Assembly (NCBI GenBank): GCA_037043015.1
Contig: CM073321.1
Coordinates: 30,668,101 to 30,732,100, forward strand
Direction of reading: 5' to 3'
DNA length: 64,000 nt
Source: Bryum argenteum
Lineage: Eukaryota > Streptophyta > Bryopsida > Bryales > Bryaceae
Numbering within the stretch: the stretch's first letter is position 1; every line of letters starts with the position of its first letter. Positions 55,061 through 64,000 of this stretch are shown piece by piece. A program made the position numbers and the translations under genes. A model generated the notes under the pieces. It saw nothing but the letters and a program-made list of their open reading frames with translations, was not told where the DNA came from and did not search any database.

Positions 55061-55809
55061 GCAGGTCGCTAATTTCCAGTGTTCCTCCTTTTCTAGCTCC
55101 CAACCGCTCTCAGCTTTGATGGCCTAATCATCCAAGATCTCTCAACGCAACTCATGTCTCGCTCCCTTTGGTTTCACTCTCTTTGATGGTGTCTCATGTA
55201 AAACCAACTCCGTCTCCTCCAATTCTGCTTTTGTGTTTTCTCTTGCAAATGACCTCAAAAGGGGATAGTAAGTATTTTGAGACAATTTGCAATCTCAATT
55301 TAAATCAATGGTTAAAAATAGTAAATCTGGTGTCAAGTAAAATGAGACTAAAATGAAAATGAGACTCCAATGAACTCAACAAAAGAATGTAAGGTGAACC
55401 CTCGATACCATAAATTCTATTAATATATTTGTTGATCTTTGATATTCATTATCTTGAGACGTAAAGTATATTGAGACTACTTCATATCTTATTACTCGTG
55501 TCGTAGATTGCAAGCTTCAAGGACCAAAAAAGTTTCTTACATGAAGAAAATCATTACTTCAAAGAAAATATATACAAGAAGTAATCCAACGAAACTAAGG
55601 ACATAATATCTATAGATAAAGAAAATTATCACAACACCAATGGAAGGAAATAATCCCATGGAAATACATTGAAATGGATATAAACATCTTACTATAAATA
55701 GATAAATCATGTTTAAAAGTAGTGTCATACTACTCTAATTTGCGTAGGCTACATTGCAATGAGAAAGGGTGTACTATTGAAACTAGTATAGTCTAATATA
55801 ACGTGAAAA
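55061..55809. other. AT-rich, no supported gene
   Basis: No domain or extended conserved frame seen. Confidence 0.5.
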
Positions 55810-56328
55810 CTACTCATCAAAATCGATAATAGAGTCCTTAATAATTGAAATTTGTAGCTCCGGTATGCACATCTTGGGATTAACGGTTTCAAGACAAAAT
55901 CTTGGCTTCCAAGCTCCCATGATTGATGTTGTAACCACCCAAGTTGGATCATAATCCATATCTTTACACCAAGAGTTACCTCTTCTTGTATCCCACCCTT
56001 TGTAAGTGTCAAGATTGACATGTTTAGAAGATACTGGCTTCCAATACTCAATGTGGATTTCTTGAGGATGCTCTACACTAGAATTTGGGTTGCTCAACGC
56101 ACAAGCTATCCAAAATTTCTTGAGATCTCTATCAGCCGGACGTAGCACAAGTAGGTATCCCTCATAAACATCTCGTCCAATTCTGAATGATGCTTGTGGA
56201 CGATCTTGTATTTGCCCTACAAACGGAGGATCAACAGCAAATTCCTCGCGCAATTCTCCGTTATCTTCAAATCGATCCTCTTCACTTGGAGAGTACCTAG
56301 AAGTAGGCCAAAATCCATCCCTAAACAT
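55810..56328 (-). CDS. Unknown 172-residue protein
   Basis: Intact frame from the ATG at 56,328. Contents: an acidic N terminus, ASFRIGRDVYEGYLLVLRPADRD, KKFWIACALSNPNS, IHIEYWKPVSSKHVNLDTY and WVVTTSIMGAWKPRFCLE. The pattern V-G-D-V-x-x-G-x-x-x-x-L-x-P-A followed by F-W-I-A recalls small chromatin-type beta domains (BAH-like), but this is only a resemblance. The C terminus (DSIIDFDE) ends at TGA. It may be the C-terminal half of a transposon-linked gene. Confidence 0.4.
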   Translation of the reverse strand: MFRDGFWPTSRYSPSEEDRFEDNGELREEFAVDPPFVGQIQDRPQASFRIGRDVYEGYLLVLRPADRDLKKFWIACALSNPNSSVEHPQEIHIEYWKPVSSKHVNLDTYKGWDTRRGNSWCKDMDYDPTWVVTTSIMGAWKPRFCLETVNPKMCIPELQISIIKDSIIDFDE

Positions 56329-56399
56329 TCATGGAGCAGGGACAGGTAAATCTAAAGCCTCACGAACTGCTTTCCAATAGTAAATGAATTGTTCATGAT

Positions 56400-56505
56400 G
56401 CAAGGTGGTGTCGGTGCATGCGGTGAGCAGTGAGTGGTGAGCGGTGAGCAGATTTTCACGAGCAATGGGCAGATTTTCAAGAGCAATGATCAGGTTTTTG
56501 AGTGG
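56400..56505. repeat. Short repeat GAGC(A/G)GTGAGCAGATTTTC
   Basis: Units of GAGCAGATTTTCACGAGCAATGGGCAG type. The same words occur inverted at 62,875-62,955. Rest of 56,329-56,814 shows no gene. Confidence 0.55.
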
Positions 56506-56814
56506 AAATTAAGCAGATTACATCAAAATCATCAATATAGAAGGCGACGGCCATAGGGTCGGGGGTTCATTGCATAAACCCATGACCGTGTGAAGAAGTT
56601 ATCGTTTGTGGCTGTAGAAGTGGTCGTCGATGAACTGGAATGGTATGGATTGTCCTCACTTCACGCGGGGGCTAGTGCATTGTACAGGCGGGGGCGCGTT
56701 CCATACACGGGCGCGCCCGCCGTGTTAGAGATGGTGCGCCGTAGCATGCAAGGAGGGTGTGCGAGGGGTAAGATACCCGTGACGAGGTCATGCTTCTGAC
56801 GGTGACGTTGGTCG

Positions 56815-57680
56815 TTAGAGCGAGGGTAGAAGTTGAACAGAATGAGGGTGAGAGTGAGCGAGGGTGAACAGAGTGAGAGTGAGAGAGTGAGCAAGGGTGA
56901 ACAGAGTGAGAGTGAGCGAGGGTGATTGAAGTGATTGTGAGCAAGGGTGAACAGAGTGAGAGTGAGCAAGGGTGAACAGAGTGAGAGTGAGCGAGGGTGA
57001 ACAGAGTGAGAGTGAGCAAGGGTGATTGAAGTGAGTGTGAGCAAGGGTGAACAGAGTGAGAGTGAGCAAGGGTGAACAGAGTGAGAGTGAGCGAGGGTGA
57101 ACAGAGTGAGTGTGAGCGAGGGTGAACAGAGTGAGAGTGAGCGAGGGTGAACAGAGTGAGTGTGAGCGAGGGTCATTGAAGTGAGTGTGAGCAAGGGTGA
57201 ACAGAGTGAGAGGGAGCGAGGGTGAACAGAGTGAGTGTGAGCGAGGGTGAGCAGTGAGTGAGCAAGGTGATTGAAGTGAGTGTGAGCAAGGGTGAACAGA
57301 GTGAGAGTGAGCAAGGTGAACAGTGAGAGTGAGCGAGGTGATCGAGTGAGTGTGAGCGAGGGTGATCGAGTGAGAGTGAGCGAGGTGAGCAGAGTGAGTG
57401 TGAGCGAGGTGAACAGTGAGAGTGGCGAGGTGAAGCAGTGAGTGTGAGCGAGGTGAACAGTGAGTGAGTGGCGAGGTGAACAGAGTGAGTGTGGCGAGGG
57501 TGAGCAGTGAGAGTGAGCGAGGTGAACAGTGAGTGTGGCGAGGTGAACAGTGAGAGTGGCGAGGGTGAACAGTGAGTGTGGCGAGGTGAACAGTGAGAGT
57601 GAGCGAGGTGAACAGTGAGTGTGGCGAGGTGAACAGTGAGTGAGTGAGCGAGGTGAACAGAGTGAGAGTGAGCGAGGGTT
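56815..57680. repeat. 25-bp minisatellite
   Basis: Tandem GTGAACAGAGTGAGAGTGAGCAAGG-like units (period about 25 bp, more degenerate and shortened from about 57,240 on). It creates long antisense frames of Leu/Thr/His/Ser repeats which are not genes. Confidence 0.9.
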
Positions 57681-57862
57681 GAAGTTGAACAAGGAAGCAG
57701 AACTCAAGATAAGGTGGTGCATCCAAAATGTTTGTGAGCTATGTTCATGATTAAGGAAATCTGAAGTCACAACATTTTTTTTAAAAAGTGGGATGTTGGT
57801 TAGACCACTTTGGTAGTCTAGACACCGAAGGTTGTGACGTGGACCTTCGTGAACAAGAACTA

Positions 57863-59775
57863 CTAATTTTGTACCGGGATCCTATCCAAAATCCCTGCAA
57901 GCAGTACGCGCTTTATCTCGTTGAAGCTTAAGGTGGGGGCGGTCACAAGGTGGTCGTGTTGGAGTCGGAATCGACAAACCATGCGGAAAATGTAGCATAG
58001 GTGCTTGCTGTTATACCATCCTTCACGCCCTTTGTGGTGCAATGCCATATCTATGAAATCAATACAAGTGCAGCTAGGGAATGATCCTATCATAAGCTTG
58101 TACTCCGCTCCCTCTGACCCGATACCTGGGCTAGGAATAAGGGTGATCCGGGCCATCTCTGCGTGTAGAAGCGGTGCCGACTTCCACCTTACGAGCTGCT
58201 TCTCCGAGTTCTTACGAGTGACGAAACGCTTGCAGGATTTGCCGTTGCCCACCGCCATGTACTTATCTCGTTGTGTTGGGATTGGGATGCATATCACGTC
58301 GAGAGAAATATTTAAGCATATCACGGAAACAAAAGTTAAAGCACGCTTACAAGATCCATGAAGCCTCCCCATTGCTTATGACGAAAATGCCACCGCGCCA
58401 GCCAGGACTCCATGGCTGGCAAATTTGAATCTGTAACAGCTTCACTTGACACCCACCACGACCGAACTGCAAGGTAGCGTGTCTCGGCCTCGTCCATATT
58501 AATTGCATCCTTATATTGTGTACAGATTCGCTTATGCTCATCGCGGAGCACCGGGGTTACGTATAAGTTTGTTACTCTGTGCATGCATTTTGTCTAGTGG
58601 AGTAGACACGATCTCTCCTTCTCTTTCATGGGCACAGTCTTGTCTTTCGCCCCGTAAATCTCTCGAACAACGTTCCAGTTGGCTTTAGCGCTGTCAGCCA
58701 TGAAACCTTTGAAATTGACGTTGACGACACCATGACGCGCCATAACTTCGTTAAGCATCCTCCAAAGGTGTGATTGTGCGTCCTTAGTCTCAAATTGCAT
58801 GTCGCAAATGGCAATTGTCATCACCTTGGCGTGTTGACAGTGTGACTCGCCCTGTAAAACCGCTGTAGCACTGTCCACTATTGGTGTGTTGTTGTGACCA
58901 TGATCCCTGTAACACCGGTGCAACCCTCTCTAAAAACACCGGTGTAGCTTCGTGCACTACAAGTGTGATAGTGTGACCCTAAGCTCTGAACCTTAAAAAC
59001 CCCATGGTTTGTCAAAAACTTCATTTGTCAATATCGCATCCATAGGGTGTCCAATCGCGGCGAATCAAACCATTCCGGAATCCACAGGTCCCGGGCAACA
59101 CCGTGGACGGACCCTCGTTAACAAATTCCACCTCATTCAAAAGTCGTTTCTTTGGAGTTGCACATGTGGACGCATAGAGGATCTCTTGATTACGCAAAAA
59201 AATCTCAACCACGCTGTAGGGTATAGCGCAAGGATTCCGAAACCACCTCAGGTTTGTGATTTGGACGTACGACGGATGAGCCATCTGCGGATGAAGTTCA
59301 AGAATCCAAACTTCATCCGTCTATAACTCCTCCGTTTTAAGTCCGATCACGACGTACTTTACCGTTTTGAAATGGGCTCGACATATGCTACAGCGTGGTT
59401 ACATTGGATTTACGGCCCTTACCCCATCCGGTGCCGGACCATAGTACAGGCGGGTAGCCTCTGTCACTTACTTGGGCCGCATCACATAAACCGCATCACA
59501 AAATAGTGAGTTAAATCGATTGAAGCCAATTCTCTGCCACTTTGACATGGTAACCAAGGCCTCCCAGATGAGCCCTAAACACTGCATCGGGTACCCGATG
59601 GGATAAAATGGATGTTTTGCGCACTGAAGCAGCGGCACCGAAGCAGCGCCCGTTACGACACCCAATGGCACCTAAGACCCCATCCGGTACCCAACGGGGG
59701 CAAGAAGAAGAATCTTGCATCTCCTCGATGATATTCTGCCGCGCTTGTCATGCCTACTATTCGGCAACTCTGACC
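57863..59775 (-). pseudogene. MULE-like transposase gene, copy B
   Basis: Parallel to copy A from 58,560 up, but retaining the 3' part. From 58,923: HAKVMTIAICDMQFE, LWRMLNEVMARHG, NFKGFMADSAKANWNVVREIYG (MULE transposase). A TAG (58,594) stands where copy A has W (LLQWTECM against LLH*TKCM). RVTNLYVTPVLRDEH, ETRYLAVRSWWVSS and KQWGGFMDL (58,584-58,336) follow. A likely intron starts at GTAAGC near 58,350. The last exon (to 57,863) has a SWIM-type zinc motif: SCTCIDFIDMALHH, then KHLC. SWIM domains are usual at the C terminus of MULE transposases. The upstream frames 59,284-59,021 and 59,671-59,468 are conserved in copy A. Confidence 0.65.
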
Positions 59776-60801
59776 TTATCGGGTAACCAGTGGGGACTTT
59801 CGATTGATTTTTTCTTCATGGCCAAGAAAAGATCATCAATGCAAATGAGGTAAGTTTGCCTAATACTTTTGCTAAATCCTCAAATATGATAACAAAAACC
59901 TTTGTTGAATGTGCTTGTATTTATAAATGACAAAATAAAATGGAAAACTATTGATCCGTATCTCCCATCAGGTACCCGATAGGATATTTCTATTCGATTC
60001 GTTGCGATTCTAAAAATAATTTGAAGTTTTTCCAGGTGAATTTGCAATCTGGGAAGGGGTCTGGCGCTTGCTGGTGTCCGATGACCCTTACTTGCCGCAA
60101 CCCAGCCCGTGGGCGCAGCTTGAGGTGAGTGAGGTCTGCGTTGCAGTCCGGTGGGGGTCGAGTGGCCGATGGGGTCTTGGGACCCGCATTCGCCCCACTG
60201 CCGCGCCTTGACGTCAGATGCCTGGGTTCGCCCCTCGGGGACGCGGTCGCCCCTCTTAGCCATAATCGGCCATGTAGATGGGGGTCGGGTGTCCGATTGG
60301 GCCATGGCGCGCTCACCTACTCGGACTGTAGCGCCGCATCTTTACTCCCCGACGCGGCTGGCGTGGTGGGGTCGGGCGCCCGATGAGGTCCCGTGACCCG
60401 CAGGGGTGTTACCACGCCGGGGCTTTACCTTGCTCCTACCAGTCGTCGAAGGCAGCAAAGGACGCGTCGAGACAAAGCGAAGGGCACTTTGGGACACAGC
60501 GTGCCGAGGCGACAACATCCAACCCCAACTTCGAGATTGCGCCCAAGAGCTATTAATCACCTTATAAAGCAGCTCCCATTATTTGCCCTCCCTCGAATAA
60601 GCTCTATCAAATGAAGGCAGACAATATAGGATGAGATTTGTAACTCATTTCTTGTATAAGTTTTCTTGACTATTCTTCCGTTTCTGTGTTCAAACAAATG
60701 AGCTTAGTCAGTTGGAAGGGGAGTCGGCTTTGACGAACACAACCGTCGCCACACCGGCACCTGAGAATTGACTTGCAACTCGATCAACGCATACAAATGA
60801 C
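59776..60801. other. No supported gene
   Basis: 60,000-60,400 is GC-rich with several open frames on both strands but no recognisable domain. Confidence 0.4.
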
Positions 60802-62584
60802 GTGGATGATGCTGATCGACTGGCGAAGATGTCATTGACCTCGAGGCTGGTTAAGGGCAAAGGTCCAGCTAAGGAGAGCGTCGTTGAACACGGATGGCCT
60901 GCTGAGGAGTCGCGCTCTTTTGAACAGATAGTGGTTGAGGGTGGACATCCCGATGAAGGACCCCAACCAGCTGAGGAGAGTTTGGTGGATAACGATAGCA
61001 TTCCCTTGATAGAGGCTGAGGTCGAGGAGAGATTAAACAGTCTTGTAAGCCAGGGGCTGTTCACACTGGATTCCGTATAGACGCGCTTCGGGTGAAGCCC
61101 AAACAAAAGTCACGTCTGAACATTCCTCTTTGCAGGCTGAAGGGACTGACAGTTGTAAGACCAGCAATGAAGAATGATATCGAACTTCTTCAAAGTCAAT
61201 TTGTTAATGGAGGATACATTGAGGGCACGGCTGTCTTCTACATTGAATTAGAAGACGTCAACTCCAAGTCGCATCACGTGACTGAGGAGGACATGCTGTC
61301 GTGGAGCGACAACTGGCATGCTGTTAACGTCGAGTTTGGAGAGAAATTGAAAGATGATCCAATTTTGCAACAGTTCTCGAACAAAATGTTTAATGTTTGG
61401 GATGGTAATCACCGGTTGCAGGCTTGGCTACCAATCGTCAATAGAAAGCACGCTCATGACATTGAGTGGCATTTCTCCATTGATTGCATCATTCTGGACG
61501 TCAGGGGTAGAGTTATGGACACGCTTTCGATGTTGTATGACATAAATGAGTAAGTTTCTACTTTCATAATCCTTTCAACCATTTCAATTTGAAATTTAAC
61601 TCAATCCTTTTTCTCATTTATTGCTTGTTGTTGATGGATTTTTCGGGCGCAATCAAAACAACCATGTGAAGGAGAATTTTGTGAATAAGTTATATCGGCT
61701 GTATGCAGTTGGAAAAAAGCCTCTTGAATATTTCAAGGGCTTGGTGTCAGAGGCTGATTATAACAAAGCAGAGACCAAAAGTGTTTGGACTTGGTTTTTG
61801 CTTACGATTCCTGGGCTTACAAACTTCCTCTACCAGGTTAGTTATCACATGTGAGTCCCTGCCAGCATACTCTTTTGTACCGCCACTAATAAACTTTTCT
61901 TGTGAAATGCAGAGTGAGATATCAAAGGCTGCTGATACTGCAGCAAAGAATTTGGAGAAGATGTTTCCAAATAGGGACGAATGGACTGGGCACGGGATTA
62001 ACGAATACATCCACAAGCATCTAACAGCCAAGAGAGGTTCTTTAGAACGGGAGCTGAAGAAGCTTCTTCCAATTTGTGATGAGAAGTACGAAGGTAAGTT
62101 CATCGACAAGGTGAAGGAGCATTACGAGACCTTCCATCCCCCGGAGATGCTCATTGGGAAGTTGTACGATTTGCAACCTCTGCAATGGGCATCAACTCCA
62201 AGCTCTCCTGGTTGGACATATGGAACTGGAACCCGAAATCTAGGGAGGAATTGAAATTCCCAAATCAGAAGTTCTCCGATGAGCAATTGGATTCCTTCTT
62301 GAACAAAGCTACTTTCTGGGCACAGGTAAATGTCGGCAATTGAATTTAGACCTTTGGAATGTCTGGCTTCTTATGGAACGTCGCTTCTCCTTTTCTTGCA
62401 GCTTTCAGAAGATTGTCAAACCCAAGTAGTTGGTGCTCTCAAGGTGTTGAGGGTGGACGTCGTTAATGAACTAGAGGGGCGAGACCGAATCATGCAAATC
62501 CAGGACTTATGCAAGGCCCCAAGTCAGAACACTAAGGTCGCGATTCTAAGGACCCACCTTTACGTAAATTATATTATACATTAA
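60802..62584 (+). pseudogene. Intron-containing DGNHR-motif gene, third paralogue
   Basis: Exon-like blocks: 60,802-61,080 (acidic N terminus with imperfect GPAKES/GPQPAEES repeats), 61,136-61,552, about 61,620-61,837, 61,912-62,323 and 62,400-62,584. The second block holds LTVVRPAMKNDIELLQ, GGYIEGTAVFYIELE and, at 61,401-61,415, FNVWDGNHRLQAW, followed by VRGRVMDTLSMLYDINE. Junctions TACCAG|GTTAGT with TGCAG (intron 61,838-61,911) and GCACAG|GTAAAT with TTGCAG (62,324-62,399) are good. Donor GA|GTAAGT at about 61,552 lacks a matching AG acceptor, and a frameshift sits near 62,180. The first candidate intron (61,075-61,135) does not keep phase. This is more divergent from the other two than they are from each other. 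No palindrome array lies upstream. Confidence 0.55.
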
Positions 62585-62635
62585 TGACGTCAGCCCTGAA
62601 TTTCTTAATTACAATATATATATGACGTCAGCCCT
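62584..62635. promoter_or_regulatory. Two copies of ATGACGTCAGCCCT
   Basis: At 62,584-62,597 and 62,622-62,635, 38 bp apart. TGACGTCA is a palindromic bZIP-type site. It lies 3' of the preceding gene and may only be a chance or 3' repeat. Function unknown. Confidence 0.4.
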
Positions 62636-63047
62636 AATTTTGAGAAAACATAGTAAGAGATGTTCCAACTTAAAACCGTAATATTTCACGGCCAGAGGCA
62701 CCCTAAAGGCTATAGCACGGTTATACACACTCCTTCTCCAAAACTCTTTGTCATCAAATCGTTGCATAATCCAAATTGGAGCAACGTCTAATTTATTCTA
62801 AGTAAATTGAAAGACCCTCATAAGTGGTCCAAATAATTTGGCCCAAACTGAGTCAAAACTTCCCTCTAAAAATGGAAAATCGCTCAGAAAAATCTGCCCA
62901 CCGCTCATAAAAGTCTGCTTACCGCTCATGGAAATCTGCTCACTGCACGCACCATAGCAATCCTCGTTCATGATGTCTACGATAGTCGCCTGTTGGATCA
63001 GCATCCGCCAAAGACTCCCACAAGCTCACAAAACCACTAATTCCCTT
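62636..63047. other. No supported gene; short repeat
   Basis: 62,875-62,955 holds AAATCTGC(C/T)CACCGCTCA-type units, the inverse of 56,400-56,505. Confidence 0.5.
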
Positions 63048-64000
63048 TCAAATGTCTTCTATATTCTTCATTTCATTTAGAACTAGTAATGTTGGATCTC
63101 CAAGACAAACCTGAGGTTGACCATTTGGCATAACTTTAGACAACCTAACCCCTGCACTATCTTGAGGAAGCCACTCGCTATCGGTACACAGAATTTTGTA
63201 CTCCATCAAAGGCCAGCCCGAAGCATCTTTAAAAAACCTAAATTGTTGGGGACTAGTATGCCCAGATAACGCCTTGTCGCCATAACAAAGGTAACCTTTG
63301 ATGAACGTCTTGAAATCCGGAACTTCCTCAATTAAGTGAGGAATAACCGGCTTATCCTCTGTGTCCATGAAGGATCTCATGAGAAGGGAAACAATAGGGT
63401 AGTTGTTGGTCTTGAGCTTACTACTCCATCGCCCAAAAAGAGCATCAATAGCTTCATGAGTGTGACCCACGATAAGGAAGTTTAAGTAAATTTCTCTAAA
63501 GACGTCCTTGTAAACGAGCAGTGAAAAGAATGCGAAAACAAATCGATTCTTATTATCCCCGCAAGCATTATCAAGCTGCATGTGTAGCACCGGAGGAAAG
63601 AGTCTTTCCCGGGATTGGTGCCTCCGGGAGAAGACCAAGCGAATCCAAGTACATGTCCGACCCATCCAAAAGAGCCTCAGAGAGAGGGCTACTTCTACCA
63701 CCCGCAAACAATAGCCTGGAAGAGCACTTCGGAGGAGATTCCAAATCTCTTAGCAGTTGAGCAAATGAACCCATAGTATGATTTGAATCCGTCGGATATA
63801 TATCGAGGCCGTAATGTGCATAACGTACATCTCTGTGTCCATGAGCAATCATGCCTGTGATGGAAACCGGCAATTTCATGAAGGAATCGGTTTATTTACT
63901 CTTGTGTGAGAATTGCGGAGAGGTTGTCTTGGAATGATCCATTTTGTCATGAATAATGCACAAAGACGATTTGGGCCGTGCCTCAGACTCTGAATGGTTG
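63048..64000 (-). pseudogene. DUF7869-like transposon-type protein, partial
   Basis: Runs off the right end. The minus-strand frame begins before the edge (CIIHDKMDHSKTTSP, then a TAA, then FMKLPVSITGMIAHGHRD, YAHYGLDIYPTDSNHT, LLRDLESPPK). A one-base frameshift near 63,600 separates this from VLHMQLDNACGDNKNRFVFA, FLIVGHTHEAIDALFGRWS, VPDFKTFIKGYL and the C-terminal KILCTDSEWLP. The Q-L-D-N and G-H-T-H-E-A-I-D blocks resemble the RNase H-like core of DUF7869-type proteins common in transposon-rich plant genomes. I am fairly sure of the family type but not of its activity. Confidence 0.6.

Noticed and set aside
56661..57770. 369-aa antisense ORF rich in Leu/Thr/His/Ser
   Set aside because: It is a translation of the 25-bp minisatellite; no domain, no start context, and equally long frames exist in other phases.
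1314..58596. UAG reassigned to glutamine throughout the genome
   Set aside because: TGA and TAA nonsense codons and many frameshifts are also present in the same relic genes, one TAG aligns with Trp, and methyl-cytosine decay explains the pattern. Kept as an alternative to test.

Overview
The window looks like transposon-rich nuclear DNA of a streptophyte (a land plant or a charophyte alga). The grounds are Ty3/gypsy elements including a chromovirus, hAT-like and MULE-like transposases, small GT-AG introns, a plant-type interstitial telomere tract (CCCTAAA), and stop-codon decay that resembles loss of methylated CAG and CGA. I cannot name the species. No rRNA, functional tRNA, CRISPR array or bacterial-type operon was seen.

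Layout. 1-1,190 is an array of about 19 near-palindromes. 1,314-2,100 and 21,736-22,488 are the two halves of one gene, split by a young nested insertion: an outer Ty3/gypsy element (2,101-21,735, minus) that itself holds a chromovirus (10,609-18,664, minus). 22,683-24,193 (minus) is a decayed paralogue of the split gene, tail to tail with it, and 24,213-25,110 is a second palindrome array 5' of that paralogue. 26,550-27,769 is a MULE-related segment cut off by the left end of hAT copy 1 (27,770-30,170). 30,170-31,668 is AT-rich. 31,669-41,064 is a second Ty3/gypsy element of the same type as the outer one. 41,065-47,246 holds a tRNA-like palindromic repeat, tandem duplications and two decayed acidic genes. 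47,247-48,428 is a decayed gene broken by hAT copy 2 (48,429-51,790). 52,160-56,328 (minus) holds a decayed coiled-coil/RING gene and an unknown gene. 56,815-57,680 is a 25-bp minisatellite. 57,863-59,775 (minus) is MULE copy B. 60,802-62,584 (plus) is an intron-containing gene with a DGNHR motif. 63,048-64,000 (minus) is part of a transposon-like gene resembling DUF7869 proteins.

The most unusual signal is the pairing of a gene family bearing a DG[NQ]H[RH]-type motif (reminiscent of ParB/DGQHR-fold proteins) with clusters of palindromes placed 5' of two of its three members. Both arrays share the core CTCGA(G/C)TCGAG but use different arms (AGCT/AGCT or CAA/TTG). Most genes here carry nonsense codons in otherwise open frames. 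By my reading about 17 are TAG, 7 TGA and 5 TAA, so most of the window is relic sequence. All homology calls were made by eye from motifs, without database searches.
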